NCBI GenBank assembly: GCA_043392685.1
Contig: JBHZGM010000002.1
Direction: 5' to 3' (one strand)
DNA from: Metapseudomonas sp043392685
GTDB taxonomy: Bacteria > Pseudomonadota > Gammaproteobacteria > Pseudomonadales > Pseudomonadaceae
Length of the DNA: 64,000 bases
This document shows, piece by piece, positions 42,460-50,908 of the stretch (positions are counted from its first letter, which is position 1; the number at the start of each line of letters is the position of its first letter). The translations under genes were made by a program, and so were the position numbers. The notes below the pieces were generated by a model. That model was not told the origin of the DNA and searched no databases. It saw nothing but the letters and a program-made list of their open reading frames with translations.

Positions 42460-43238
42460 GCGGTTCTTACCTCTTGTTGCTTGCGGGCGAAGAAGGCCTC
42501 TTCGCTGACGATGCGGTTGACCAGGCGGCCTACGCCTTCCACTTCCACCACCACTTCATCGCCCGGCACCACGTCGGCCAGGCCCTCCGGCGTGCCGGTG
42601 GCGATCATGTCGCCCGGCTGCAGGGTCATGAAGCTGGAGAAGTATTCGATCAGGTAGGGGATGTCGAAGATCATGTCCGCGGTGGTGCCTTCCTGCTTCA
42701 GCTCGCCGTTCACCCAGGTGCGCAGCTTCAGCTTCATCGGGTCGGCCACATCGGCGGCGTCGACGATCCAGGGGCCGACCGGGGTGGTGGCGTCGCGGTT
42801 CTTCACCCGCAGGTTGGGCCGGTAGTAGTTCTCGAGAAAATCGCGGATGGCGTAGTCGTTGCAGACGGTGTAGCCGGCCAGGTAGGCGAGGGCGTCTTCG
42901 CGTTTCACGTTGCGCGCCGGCTTGCCGATCACTGCCACCAGCTCGCACTCGTAGTGCATGTAGGCGACGTTGTCGGGGCGCCAGGTGACCTGGTTGTGGC
43001 CGGTGTAGGTGCCCGGCGACTTGATGAAGGCCAGCGGTTCGGTAGGCGCCTTGAAGGCCAGCTCGGCGGCGTGGTCGGCGTAGTTCAGCCCCAGGGCGAA
43101 CATGCTGCCGGTGGCGGGCGGCAGCCACTGGACCTGGTCTTCGGCCAGCAGGCGGCCATCGGCGAGGCGGACGGCGTTGCCTTCTTCCACGGTCACGGCG
43201 TGGACGTCGCCCTGGTAACGGATGCGTGCGTGTTTCAT
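42456..43238 (-). CDS. hpaG2: HPA degradation isomerase/decarboxylase, C-terminal subunit HpaG2
   Basis: This 260-residue fumarylacetoacetate-hydrolase-fold protein has FALGLNYADHAAEL near residue 48, YECELVAVIGKPARNV (metal ligands) near 95 and GDMIATGTPEGLADV near 212. It matches the C-terminal half of enterobacterial bifunctional HpaG. With HpaG1 it decarboxylates and isomerises the intermediate. Start at MKHARIRYQGD. It lies 10 bases after hpaG1. Confidence 0.92.
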   Translation of the reverse strand: MKHARIRYQGDVHAVTVEEGNAVRLADGRLLAEDQVQWLPPATGSMFALGLNYADHAAELAFKAPTEPLAFIKSPGTYTGHNQVTWRPDNVAYMHYECELVAVIGKPARNVKREDALAYLAGYTVCNDYAIRDFLENYYRPNLRVKNRDATTPVGPWIVDAADVADPMKLKLRTWVNGELKQEGTTADMIFDIPYLIEYFSSFMTLQPGDMIATGTPEGLADVVPGDEVVVEVEGVGRLVNRIVSEEAFFARKQQEVRTA

Positions 43239-43248
43239 CTCGGGCTCC

Positions 43249-43908
43249 TTATTCCGCAACCACGGTGTTGGCGAGGCGGCCGAGGCCACTGATCTCTACT
43301 TCCACCAGGTCGCCCGGCAGCACGTCGACGCGGCCTTCCGGGGTGCCGGTGATCAGCACGTCGCCCTCGTGCAGGGTCATGAATTCGCTGATCTCCTCGA
43401 TCAGCTGGGGGATGCCGCGCACCAGGTTGGCGGTGCTGTTCTCCTGGCGCAGCTCGCCGTTGACGAAGAGCTTGAGAGTCAGCGCGTGCGGGTCCTGCAC
43501 ATCGGCGGCGGGGACGAATTCCGGGCCGAGGGGGCAGAAGCCGTCGCGGCATTTGGCTTTCACCGCCGGGCGGTAATAGCTCTCTTCCGGCAGGCTGAAT
43601 TCGTTGACGATCACGTAGCCGGCCACATGGTCAAGGGCGTCAGCAGCGCTGACGCAGCTGGCGCTCTTGCCGATCACCACGCCCAGGGCCGGACCCGGCT
43701 GCAGGCGCTCGACGCCTTGCGGGAAGACCACCGGCTGGCCATGGCCATTGCGGGTGTTGGGGGTCTTGATGAACAGCACCGGCTTGACCGGCGGCTTCTG
43801 GTAGGGCGGCTGCTGGAATTCCTCCAGGCGGCTTTCCAGCAGGCCTCGATAGTTCAGCGCAACGCCGAACAAGGTGCCGGTGGCGACTTGGTCGAGTGCT
43901 GGGCGCAT
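43249..43908 (-). CDS. hpaG1: HPA degradation isomerase/decarboxylase, N-terminal subunit HpaG1
   Basis: This 219-residue relative of HpaG2 corresponds to the N-terminal half of fused HpaG. Motifs: FGVALNYRGLLESR near residue 26, GPALGVVIGKSAS near 83 and GDVLITGTPEGRVDVLPGD near 186. It is the first gene of the meta-cleavage operon, so it lies directly behind the operator-laden promoter at 43974-44017. The start ATG has AGGAGACG upstream. The split into two proteins is usual in pseudomonads. Confidence 0.92.
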   Translation of the reverse strand: MRPALDQVATGTLFGVALNYRGLLESRLEEFQQPPYQKPPVKPVLFIKTPNTRNGHGQPVVFPQGVERLQPGPALGVVIGKSASCVSAADALDHVAGYVIVNEFSLPEESYYRPAVKAKCRDGFCPLGPEFVPAADVQDPHALTLKLFVNGELRQENSTANLVRGIPQLIEEISEFMTLHEGDVLITGTPEGRVDVLPGDLVEVEISGLGRLANTVVAE

Positions 43909-43973
43909 GGTCGTCTCCTGTGAATAAAAAGCGGGTGGTGTCATGACCGGACCATCACCCGTAACGAGGATTT

Positions 43974-43989
43974 CGTTAATGTATTAACG
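43974..43989. promoter_or_regulatory. Operator palindrome O1 at the hpaG1 promoter
   Basis: CGTTAATGTATTAACG is a perfect inverted repeat (7-bp arms, 2-base spacer) lying on the predicted transcription start. Near-identical sites: 53322-53335 (perfect) and about 46624-46637 (imperfect). HpaR is the likeliest ligand. Confidence 0.75.
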
Positions 43990-44017
43990 TTATATTTAAC
44001 ATGTTAACTATCGTCAA
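43989..44017 (-). promoter_or_regulatory. Sigma-70 promoter of the hpaG1 operon
   Basis: On the minus strand TTGACG (44017-44012) and TATAAC (43994-43989) are spaced by exactly 17 bases, a near-ideal promoter. The predicted transcription start is near 43982, about 75 bases before hpaG1. Two palindromes (next two entries) overlap its spacer and start region, the layout of a repressed promoter. Confidence 0.8.
43996..44007. promoter_or_regulatory. Operator palindrome O2 in the promoter spacer
   Basis: TTAACATGTTAA is a perfect 12-bp palindrome between the -35 and -10 boxes of the hpaG1 promoter, sharing the GTTAA half-site with O1. Confidence 0.65.
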
Positions 44018-44076
44018 GCCTTGCGTCCTGCCACTTCGTCATCGAAGGTGTGCGAAGGAAGCGGAGAAAGGTCGCC

Positions 44077-44994
44077 ATGCCGGAGCGCCAGCCCATACCC
44101 AACATCAACATCGGCCAGGTCTACGACCAGCGGTACGCCGATGCCGAAGTGCACTACGAGGCTCTTGGCAAGCTCGCGGACTTCTTCGGCCGCAATATGC
44201 CGGTTCATCGTCATGACCGATTCTTCCAGGTGCATTACGTGAAGAGCGGCGCGGTGAGGGTCTATCTCGACGAGCAGCAGTACCGCCAGGAGGGGCCGTT
44301 GTTCTTCCTCACTCCGCCCACCATTCCCCATGCCTTCGTCACCGAGCAGGATGCTGATGGCCATGTGCTCACGGTGCGCCAGCAGCTGGTCTGGTCCTTG
44401 CTGGAGGCGGGGCAGGGCCTGGCCGATGGGCAGCAGGTATCGCCGGTGTGTGTGGCTTTCGCCGAACTGGGGGAGGAACTGCGCGAGGAGGTTCGGCGCC
44501 TGGACCTGTTGTTCGACCAGTTGCGCAGCGAATCCGCCGCCAATCGGCCGGGGCGCGAGGAAGCACTTTCGGCGCTGACCCGCCTGATCTTCATCAGCCT
44601 GCTGCGCCTGTCGGCCCGTTCGCTGAAGGCCCAGCCGGCGCGACATGAGGACCTGCAGGTGTTCCACCGCTTCAATGGCCTGATCGAGCAGCACTACCGT
44701 GAGCACTGGTCGCTGGCGCGATACGCCGGGCTGATGGGGGTGACCGAGGCGCGGCTCAACGACATCTGCCGACGCATCGCCGACCTGCCTTCCAAGCGCC
44801 TGATCCACGACCGGGTGATGCAGGAAGCCAAACGTCTCCTGCTGTTCACCGGCAGCTCTGCCAACGAGATCTGCTACCTGCTGGGTTTCAAGGACCCCGC
44901 TTACTTCAGTCGCTTCTTTGCCCGCAATGCCGGTATGACCCCGGGCGAATATCGCCAGCGCAAGGCCGAAGACAAGGAAGAGGCCTGGCGCTGA
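44077..44994 (+). CDS. hpaA: AraC family activator of HPA catabolism, HpaA
   Basis: This 305-residue protein has an N-terminal cupin-like ligand domain (MPVHRHDRFFQVHYVKSGAVRVYLD near residue 40) and a C-terminal AraC pair of helix-turn-helix motifs (SLARYAGLMGVTEARLNDICRR near 220; SANEICYLLGFKDPAYFSRFFARNAGMTPGEYR near 265). HpaA activates HPA hydroxylase and related genes on binding HPA. The ATG at 44077 follows GGAGAAAGG and is preferred to a GTG at 44050. It is divergent from the hpaG1 operon. Confidence 0.92.
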   Translation: MPERQPIPNINIGQVYDQRYADAEVHYEALGKLADFFGRNMPVHRHDRFFQVHYVKSGAVRVYLDEQQYRQEGPLFFLTPPTIPHAFVTEQDADGHVLTVRQQLVWSLLEAGQGLADGQQVSPVCVAFAELGEELREEVRRLDLLFDQLRSESAANRPGREEALSALTRLIFISLLRLSARSLKAQPARHEDLQVFHRFNGLIEQHYREHWSLARYAGLMGVTEARLNDICRRIADLPSKRLIHDRVMQEAKRLLLFTGSSANEICYLLGFKDPAYFSRFFARNAGMTPGEYRQRKAEDKEEAWR

Positions 44995-45075
44995 GGGGCA
45001 GGTGGGTTCGGATTCATTTGCCCGAGCCAGCAGGTTGAAGCCGATCCCTGCACTCGTGTGGGTTCGAATTCATTC

Positions 45076-45102
45076 GAAAAAGGGCCGCGAAGCGGCCCCC
45101 CC
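45076..45102 (-). terminator. Intrinsic terminator of the porin gene
   Basis: On the minus strand GGGCCGC TTC GCGGCCC is followed by TTTTT, 17 bases after the porin stop codon. It also ends hpaA from the other side. GTTCGAATTCATTCGAA just beyond belongs to the GAATTC repeat family. Confidence 0.8.
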
Positions 45103-45118
45103 AAAGCTGATCTGATGG

Positions 45119-46366
45119 TTACCATAGCGGCAGCGTGTACCCCAGGATGATGCGGTTCTCGTCGAGATCCTGGGTCAGGCCATCTCCAGAGCGGAAGGTG
45201 ACGTTGCGCAGGCGGATGTTGAAGCCGCGCAGGCTTCCGTTCTGTACGACGTAGGCCAGATCAGTGTCGCGCTCCCACTCGCGGCCGTCGCGCACGGCGC
45301 CCTGTTCCACGCCATCGCCGCTGATGTAGCGGGTCATGAAGCTCAATCCCGGAATCCCCAGGCTGGCGAAGTCGTAGTCGTAGCGCACCTGCCAGGAGTC
45401 TTCCTCGGGCTTGGTGAAAGTGTTGAACGTGACGAGGTTGACCACGTAGGGATCGCCACCGGTAAGGAAGGGGAAGGCGCTGTCGCCAGACAGGTTCTGC
45501 CAGGCCACCGAAAAGCGTTGGGCGCCGGCGGTGAGGCTGAGCATGCCGTTGAAGTTGCGGTTATCCACACGGCCTGCCTTACCGGCGCCGCTGTCCCGGC
45601 TGTCGAAGTAGCGCAGGTCGCTCTTCAGGCTCATGCCCTCGCCCAGGGGCAGGGTATGCACCAGGCCGGCGAAGTGCTGGCGGTAGATGTCTTCCAGTTC
45701 CGAGGTGTAGGCGGTCAGGGCGAGGTTCTGGTTCGGCGTCCAGGTGCCTCCGGCGAAGTCGAAGTGGTCGCTGGTCTGGCCGGCAAAGCCGATGTCGTCG
45801 CGGCCGGAGGAATCCCGCGGGTTGGTTTCGGTGAGGCGTCCGGCGTTCAGGGTCAGGCCATCGAATTCCTGGCTGGTGAGCATGCCGCCGGTGAAGGTGG
45901 AGGGCAGCAGGCGGGTGTCGTTGTACATGGCCACTGGCAGGGTGGGCATCAGTGTGCCCAGGCGCAGGGTGCTCTTTGAGGCTCGCAGCTTGGCGGTCAG
46001 GCCCAGTTCACTGTAGTCGTCCACCGGCTCCTTGCCGGTGGGGCCGAAGGGCAGCAGGCCGGTGCCGCGGCGGTCGCGGCTGGAGTCCAGCTTGATCCCC
46101 ATCTCTCCCAGGGCGTCCAGGCCGACGCCGATGGTGCCATCGGTGAATCCGGACTCGAAGCGGGCGATGAAGCCCTGCCCCCATTCGGCAGCCTTGGACT
46201 GGGGCGCCCCATCCTGGCGGAAGTCGCGGTTTATGTAGAAGTTGCGCAGTTCGAGGCTGGCTTTGCTGTCACTGGCGAAATCGGCCGAGGCGTTAGCGCT
46301 GCAGGTGAGCGCCAGCGCGACGGCGGCGTGGTGGGAAAGGGCGTGGAACGGATAGGGCCGTTGCAT
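45119..46366 (-). CDS. OprD family outer-membrane porin
   Basis: This 415-residue protein has a signal peptide (cut near residue 30, SANASA) and the OprD/Occ start FASDSKASLELRNFYINRDFR, then alternating beta strands and an aromatic C-terminal residue (ILGYTLPLW) as needed for outer-membrane insertion. Family members take up basic amino acids (OccD) or aromatic and other carboxylates (OccK). Within this island it probably admits HPA or a related aromatic acid. Start at MQRPYPFHAL with AGGAGATAAG upstream. Divergent from the TRAP operon. Confidence 0.9.
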   Translation of the reverse strand: MQRPYPFHALSHHAAVALALTCSANASADFASDSKASLELRNFYINRDFRQDGAPQSKAAEWGQGFIARFESGFTDGTIGVGLDALGEMGIKLDSSRDRRGTGLLPFGPTGKEPVDDYSELGLTAKLRASKSTLRLGTLMPTLPVAMYNDTRLLPSTFTGGMLTSQEFDGLTLNAGRLTETNPRDSSGRDDIGFAGQTSDHFDFAGGTWTPNQNLALTAYTSELEDIYRQHFAGLVHTLPLGEGMSLKSDLRYFDSRDSGAGKAGRVDNRNFNGMLSLTAGAQRFSVAWQNLSGDSAFPFLTGGDPYVVNLVTFNTFTKPEEDSWQVRYDYDFASLGIPGLSFMTRYISGDGVEQGAVRDGREWERDTDLAYVVQNGSLRGFNIRLRNVTFRSGDGLTQDLDENRIILGYTLPLW

Positions 46367-46732
46367 TGTTCTTATCTCCTTTTGGCCGTTGTATGGGCAC
46401 CAGGCCGCTTCAGCGACCATCGGCGGAGCGGATTGTTAGCATTTTATTAACATTTTAACAATGTTGTTCATGGCTATTCCTACTGCGCATGCCTTTCCTT
46501 TTTCGCCCAAACGATTTTTCTGATTGAATTTAACTTGTTGAAATAAAAAGATTTATCTGTTCGATATGACAAATCTTCGACTGGCAAGGCAAACGGTCGG
46601 TGGTTGACAGGAGCGTTTTAAAGATTAATGTGTTAACGAGATGTTGAATGTGTTAATGAAATAGCCGCCGCCGATGCCGCATCGCGGGTTGGCAGGCACA
46701 CATGAGTACAAGAACAACGAGGCTCACTACCC
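46367..46732. promoter_or_regulatory. Divergent control region porin / TRAP transporter
   Basis: These 366 AT-rich bases hold no gene. Toward the TRAP operon a -35 box TTGACA (46604-46609) is followed by ATTAATGTGTTAAC (46624-46637), a near copy of operator O1, and by TGTTGAATGTGTTAAT (about 46642-46657). Toward the porin, ATTGTTA (46432-46438) and TAACAAT (46456-46462) are perfect inverted arms around ATTAAC. Both directions thus carry the GTTAA motif of the island. Confidence 0.65.
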
Positions 46733-47755
46733 ATGAAGATGCCCAAGCTCGCCGTCCTTTTCGCAGCCGCCTGTACTTCCGCCGCGGCCTTCGCGGAAAC
46801 CACCTGGACCCTCAAGGTCGCTCACTTCCTTCCCGCCAATTCCAATGCCCAGCGCAACATCATCGAGCCCTGGTGCCAGCAGCTTGGCGAGGAATCCGCC
46901 GGACGCATCAAGTGCCAGCTCTATCCATCGATGCAGTTGGGAGGAACGCCAGCCAAGCTGGCTGACATGGTCCGCAACGGTGTCGCCGATATCGTCTGGA
47001 CAGCCCCGGCCTATTCGGCGGGCAAGTTCCCCCGGATCGAAGCCATGGAGCTGCCGTTCATGCTTCCCCCCGGAGCAAGGGCGAGCAACCCGATCATCTG
47101 GCAGTACTACGAGCAGTTCGCCCGCGACGACTTCAAGGGCTACAAGGTGCTGTCGGTACACGGTGACGGCGGCATGGACATCCACACCCGCGGCAAGGGC
47201 GTGGCTACCCTGGAAGATCTGAAGAACCTCAAGCTGCGCGCTTCCAGCCGCACGGCCGCGAAGCTGGTCGAAGCCCTCGGCGCTACTCCAGTGAGCATGC
47301 CGCCGGCACAGATGACCGAATCCATCTCCAAGGGGGTTGTCGATGGCGCGCTGGCCTCCTGGGAGGTGGTGCCGCCGACCAAGCTGGATGAAGTCACCGA
47401 TCGCCACTCGGCCATTCCTGCCGGTCAGCCGGCGTTCTCCTACACCGTGCTGGCGATGCTGATGAACGAGCGCAAGTTCAACAGCCTGCCCGAGGACCTG
47501 CGCGCAATCATCGAGCGCAACAGTGGCCCGGCCCTGAACGAGCGTTTTGCCGTCGCCTGGGACAAGGCCCTGGACGAAGCCCGCAACCGTACGCCGTCCG
47601 GGCAGATGGTCGCCATCAATGCGGCCGCCTACGGCGCCATGCGCCAGGCTGTGGCACCGGTGGCCGACGACTGGGCCGCTGCCGCCTCCGGGAAGGGGCT
47701 CGACGGCAAGGCGCTGCTGGAAGGTGCCCGGCAGCTCTCCAGCAGTGCCCGGTGA
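46733..47755 (+). CDS. TRAP transporter solute-binding protein (DctP family)
   Basis: This 340-residue protein has a signal peptide (cut after AAAFA) and the DctP fold: LKVAHFLPANSNAQRN, YPSMQLGGTPAKLADMVRNGVADIVW, and KLRASSRTAAKLVEALGATPVSMPP with the conserved Arg that binds the carboxylate of the ligand (near residue 170). It captures an organic acid in the periplasm for the QM permease encoded next. In this island 4-hydroxyphenylacetate or another aromatic acid is the expected ligand, by context only. Confidence 0.9.
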   Translation: MKMPKLAVLFAAACTSAAAFAETTWTLKVAHFLPANSNAQRNIIEPWCQQLGEESAGRIKCQLYPSMQLGGTPAKLADMVRNGVADIVWTAPAYSAGKFPRIEAMELPFMLPPGARASNPIIWQYYEQFARDDFKGYKVLSVHGDGGMDIHTRGKGVATLEDLKNLKLRASSRTAAKLVEALGATPVSMPPAQMTESISKGVVDGALASWEVVPPTKLDEVTDRHSAIPAGQPAFSYTVLAMLMNERKFNSLPEDLRAIIERNSGPALNERFAVAWDKALDEARNRTPSGQMVAINAAAYGAMRQAVAPVADDWAAAASGKGLDGKALLEGARQLSSSAR

Positions 47756-47761
47756 TCGCTC

Positions 47762-48292
47762 ATGAACGAGTCCCTGTCCTTCGAGTCCTCCCCCGCCGAG
47801 GGGGCGGGCCTGGCCAGCCGCGTGCTGCAGCGTACCGCCCAGGGATTGGCCCTGGGCGGTGGCTGCATCCTGCTGGCCCTGGTGGCCATGTCGCTGGTTT
47901 CCATCATTGGCCGCAAGCTGTTCGCCACGCCCATTCAGGGTGATATCGAGCTGATGGAGATCGGCGCGGCGGTTGCCATTGCGGCTTTCCTGCCGCTCTG
48001 CGAACTGCGGGGTCAGCACATCAAGGTGGATGCCTTCACCCTGAAGCTGCCGGTTCGGGTTCAGGCCTGGCTGGACGCGGGTGCCCACTTCCTGTGCCTG
48101 CTGGCTGCACTGGTGCTGGCCTGGCGCACCAGCCTGCAGGTACTGGAAAGCCGCGAATACGGCGAAGTTTCCACGCTGCTCTCGGTGCCTTTGTGGATAC
48201 CGCTGCTGGGCATCGTGCCGAGCCTGCTGCTGCTGGCGGTCACCGCTGGCGCCCGAATCTGTCAATGTCTCGCCCGGGAGCAACGTCAATGA
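47762..48292 (+). CDS. TRAP transporter small permease (DctQ family)
   Basis: This 176-residue protein has four predicted membrane helices and the DctQ-type SIIGRKLFATPIQGDIELMEIGAAVAIAAFLPL segment (two blocks, about residues 42-78). It follows DctP after 6 bases and overlaps the DctM start (ATGA). Confidence 0.9.
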   Translation: MNESLSFESSPAEGAGLASRVLQRTAQGLALGGGCILLALVAMSLVSIIGRKLFATPIQGDIELMEIGAAVAIAAFLPLCELRGQHIKVDAFTLKLPVRVQAWLDAGAHFLCLLAALVLAWRTSLQVLESREYGEVSTLLSVPLWIPLLGIVPSLLLLAVTAGARICQCLAREQRQ

Positions 48293-49611
48293 GTGGTCTC
48301 AGTCTCGGCCTGCTGGCGCTGGCCGCCACCTTCATCCTGCTGGTGCTTCGGGTGCACATCGGCCTGACCATGATGGTGGGCGGCGCCCTGTGCTTCCTCG
48401 CGGTGAACGATGGCGACTTCTCCGCTCTGTTGTTCAGCCTCAACAACCTGGCCTGGTCGCGCCTTTCCAACTACGACCTGGCGGTGATCCCGCTATTCGT
48501 GCTGATGGGCCAGTTCGCCACCCATGGCGGCCTCTCCAAGGCGATATTCCGTTGCGCTGCAGCCTTCGTCGGTCATCTGCGAGGCGGCATCGGCATGTCT
48601 GCCATCGGTGCCTGCGCCGGTTTCGGTGCCATCTGCGGCTCGTCTCTGGCCACCTCGGCCACCATGAGCCAGGTGGCGCTGCCGGAGCTGCGCCGGCACA
48701 ACTATTCCGGACGCCTGGCCACCGCCACCGTGGCGGCGGGAGGCACCCTGGGTATCCTCATCCCGCCGTCGGTGCCGTTGATCATTTACGCGGTGCTGAC
48801 CCAGGAATCCATTGCCAAGCTGTTCGTCGCCGCCGTGGTGCCGGGCTTGCTGGCGGCGGCGGGCTACCTGGTTGTCGTGCGCCTGATGGTAGCGCGGGAG
48901 CCGGAAGGCCATAGCCGCAGCGAACCGGCCAGTGCCGCCGAACGATTTTCGGCATTCCTCCAGGTGATGCCCGTACTGGGCGTATTCCTGGTGGTGATCG
49001 TCGGCATCTACGGCGGTTGGGCCAACCCCACCGAGGCGGCCTCCATCGGTGCCGCGGCCTGCGGGCTGCTGGCATTCTTCCAGGGCGGCATGCGGGGGGC
49101 CGGATTGCGCCAGAGCCTGCTGGGCACTGCCGAAACCACGGCGATGATCTTCCTCGTGCTGCTGGGGGCCGACCTGCTGAATTCCGGCCTGGCGCTGACC
49201 CAGATGCCCACCGAACTGGCCGAATGGGTAAAGCAGAGCGGACTTGCGCCGGTGATGGTGCTCTGCGCCATCCTGCTCCTGTACCTGTTGCTGGGCTGCG
49301 TAATGGATTCCCTGGCGATGATCCTGCTGACCATCCCGATCTTCTACCCGGTGATCATGGGCCTGGACTTCTACGGCCTCAGCGAAGTCCAGAAGTCTAT
49401 CTGGTTCGGCATCCTTGCGCTGATGGTGGTGGAGATCGGCCTGATTCACCCGCCTTTGGGCATGAACCTGTTCATCGTCAACAAGGTGGCGCGCGACGTG
49501 CCCTACCTCGAAACCGCCAAGGGTGTGCTGCCTTTCCTTGCCTCTGACCTGGTGCGCATCGTCCTGCTGGTCGCCTTCCCGGGCATCTGCCTCTGGCTGC
49601 TGAGCCTGTGA
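48289..49611 (+). CDS. TRAP transporter large permease (DctM family)
   Basis: This 440-residue protein has about 12 membrane helices, with the DctM segments GACAGFGAICGSSLATSATMSQVALPELRR split near residues 105-130 and GTLGILIPPSVPLIIYA near 148. It is the ion-driven transport channel for the ligand delivered by DctP. The start is set at MSGLSLGLLAL, overlapping the DctQ stop codon. This is the third gene of an apparent five-gene operon that continues with an MFS pump and an exported hydrolase. Confidence 0.93.
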   Translation: MSGLSLGLLALAATFILLVLRVHIGLTMMVGGALCFLAVNDGDFSALLFSLNNLAWSRLSNYDLAVIPLFVLMGQFATHGGLSKAIFRCAAAFVGHLRGGIGMSAIGACAGFGAICGSSLATSATMSQVALPELRRHNYSGRLATATVAAGGTLGILIPPSVPLIIYAVLTQESIAKLFVAAVVPGLLAAAGYLVVVRLMVAREPEGHSRSEPASAAERFSAFLQVMPVLGVFLVVIVGIYGGWANPTEAASIGAAACGLLAFFQGGMRGAGLRQSLLGTAETTAMIFLVLLGADLLNSGLALTQMPTELAEWVKQSGLAPVMVLCAILLLYLLLGCVMDSLAMILLTIPIFYPVIMGLDFYGLSEVQKSIWFGILALMVVEIGLIHPPLGMNLFIVNKVARDVPYLETAKGVLPFLASDLVRIVLLVAFPGICLWLLSL

Positions 49612-49664
49612 TCCTCGCGGGCCGCCCTGCGGCCCGTGCCTTTCCTGCCGTTGCGGAGTCCGTG

Positions 49665-50864
49665 ATGACCCAGCTCTCCTCACAGACCGGCCGAGGCCTG
49701 ATCGTTCTTCTGGCGGCCCTGGTGGCCTTTGCTCCCCTGTCCATCGACATGTACCTGCCCAGCCTGCCGGTCCTGGCGCGGGAGCTGGCGGCCACCGATG
49801 CCCAGGTCCAGCACAGCATCAGCGTGTTCCTGGCGGGGTTGTGCATCGGCATGCTGTTCTATGGCCCCCTGTCGGACCGTTTCGGCCGGCGCCCGTTGCT
49901 GCTGGGCGGAATCGTCCTGTACGTGGCCGCCAGCGCCGGCTGTTCGTGGGTGGCCAGTGCCGATCAGTTGCTCATCTGGCGCGGGTTGCAGGCCCTTGGC
50001 GGCGCTGCTGCTGCGGTGCTGGCGCGGGCCATCGTGCGTGATCTGTTTCCCTTGCAGCAGGCTGCCCGGGTGCTGTCGCTGATGCACCTGGTGACCATGC
50101 TTGCCACGCTGGTGGCGCCCCTGCTTGGCAGCTATCTGATGGAGATGGCCGGCTGGCGATCGATTTTCATTGGTCTGATGGGCTTTGCCACGCTCTGTGG
50201 CCTGGCGGTCTGGCTAAGGGTGCCGGAGAGCCATCGTGGCGAGTCCCGTGGGCACTCCCTGGGCAGTGCGTTCGCCACGTATTTCTCGATCCTCGGCAAC
50301 CCGCGCGCGGTGGGACTGATGCTGTGCATGGAACTGTCTTTCGCCGGCATGTTCGCCTACATCACCGGTTCGCCCTTCGTATTCATCGAGCACTTCGGCT
50401 TCAGCCCGCAGCAGTACGCACTGTTATTCGGCGCCAACATCGCCGGGGTGATAGTCGTCACTTTCCTCAACGCCCGGCTGGTCGGGCGGCTGGGGCCGGA
50501 AACCATGTTGCGCCGGGGTTCCCTGGTCTCGGCCCTGGCGGGCGTGGGGCTATTGCTGGCAAGCAGCCTGCCGGCCTCCGGCTGGCCGGCCATGGCACTG
50601 GCGCTGCTGCTGTTCGTCAGCGTTACCGGAATGCTGGGTGCCAATTCCATCGCCAGTCTGATGGCGCTTTTCCCACAACGTGCTGGCGCCGCCGCAGCCC
50701 TGGCGGTTGCCGGGCAATTCGGCCTCGGTGCCCTGGCCAGCTTCCTGGTGGGCGTGCTGCATGACGGCTCGCCAATGCCCATGAGCCTGATGGTCGCCAG
50801 CTGTGGTGTCGGTGCCTTCGCGTCCTTGCGCCTGACCGTACGCGCCGAGCCTTCCACGGCCTGA
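49665..50864 (+). CDS. Bcr/CflA family MFS drug-efflux-type transporter
   Basis: This 399-residue protein has 12 predicted helices, the N-terminal FAPLSIDMYLPSLP typical of Bcr/CflA and the loop 2-3 motif GPLSDRFGRRP. Family members export drugs such as bicyclomycin and sulfonamides, and some export amino-acid derivatives. It lies 53 bases after DctM on the same strand, with CGGAG upstream of its ATG. In this context it may export excess aromatic acid or catechol intermediate; that is inference. Confidence 0.87.
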   Translation: MTQLSSQTGRGLIVLLAALVAFAPLSIDMYLPSLPVLARELAATDAQVQHSISVFLAGLCIGMLFYGPLSDRFGRRPLLLGGIVLYVAASAGCSWVASADQLLIWRGLQALGGAAAAVLARAIVRDLFPLQQAARVLSLMHLVTMLATLVAPLLGSYLMEMAGWRSIFIGLMGFATLCGLAVWLRVPESHRGESRGHSLGSAFATYFSILGNPRAVGLMLCMELSFAGMFAYITGSPFVFIEHFGFSPQQYALLFGANIAGVIVVTFLNARLVGRLGPETMLRRGSLVSALAGVGLLLASSLPASGWPAMALALLLFVSVTGMLGANSIASLMALFPQRAGAAAALAVAGQFGLGALASFLVGVLHDGSPMPMSLMVASCGVGAFASLRLTVRAEPSTA

Positions 50865-50908
50865 CTGCATTTTTCCCGGTGTACCCGCCAACGATAAGGA
50901 GATTCACC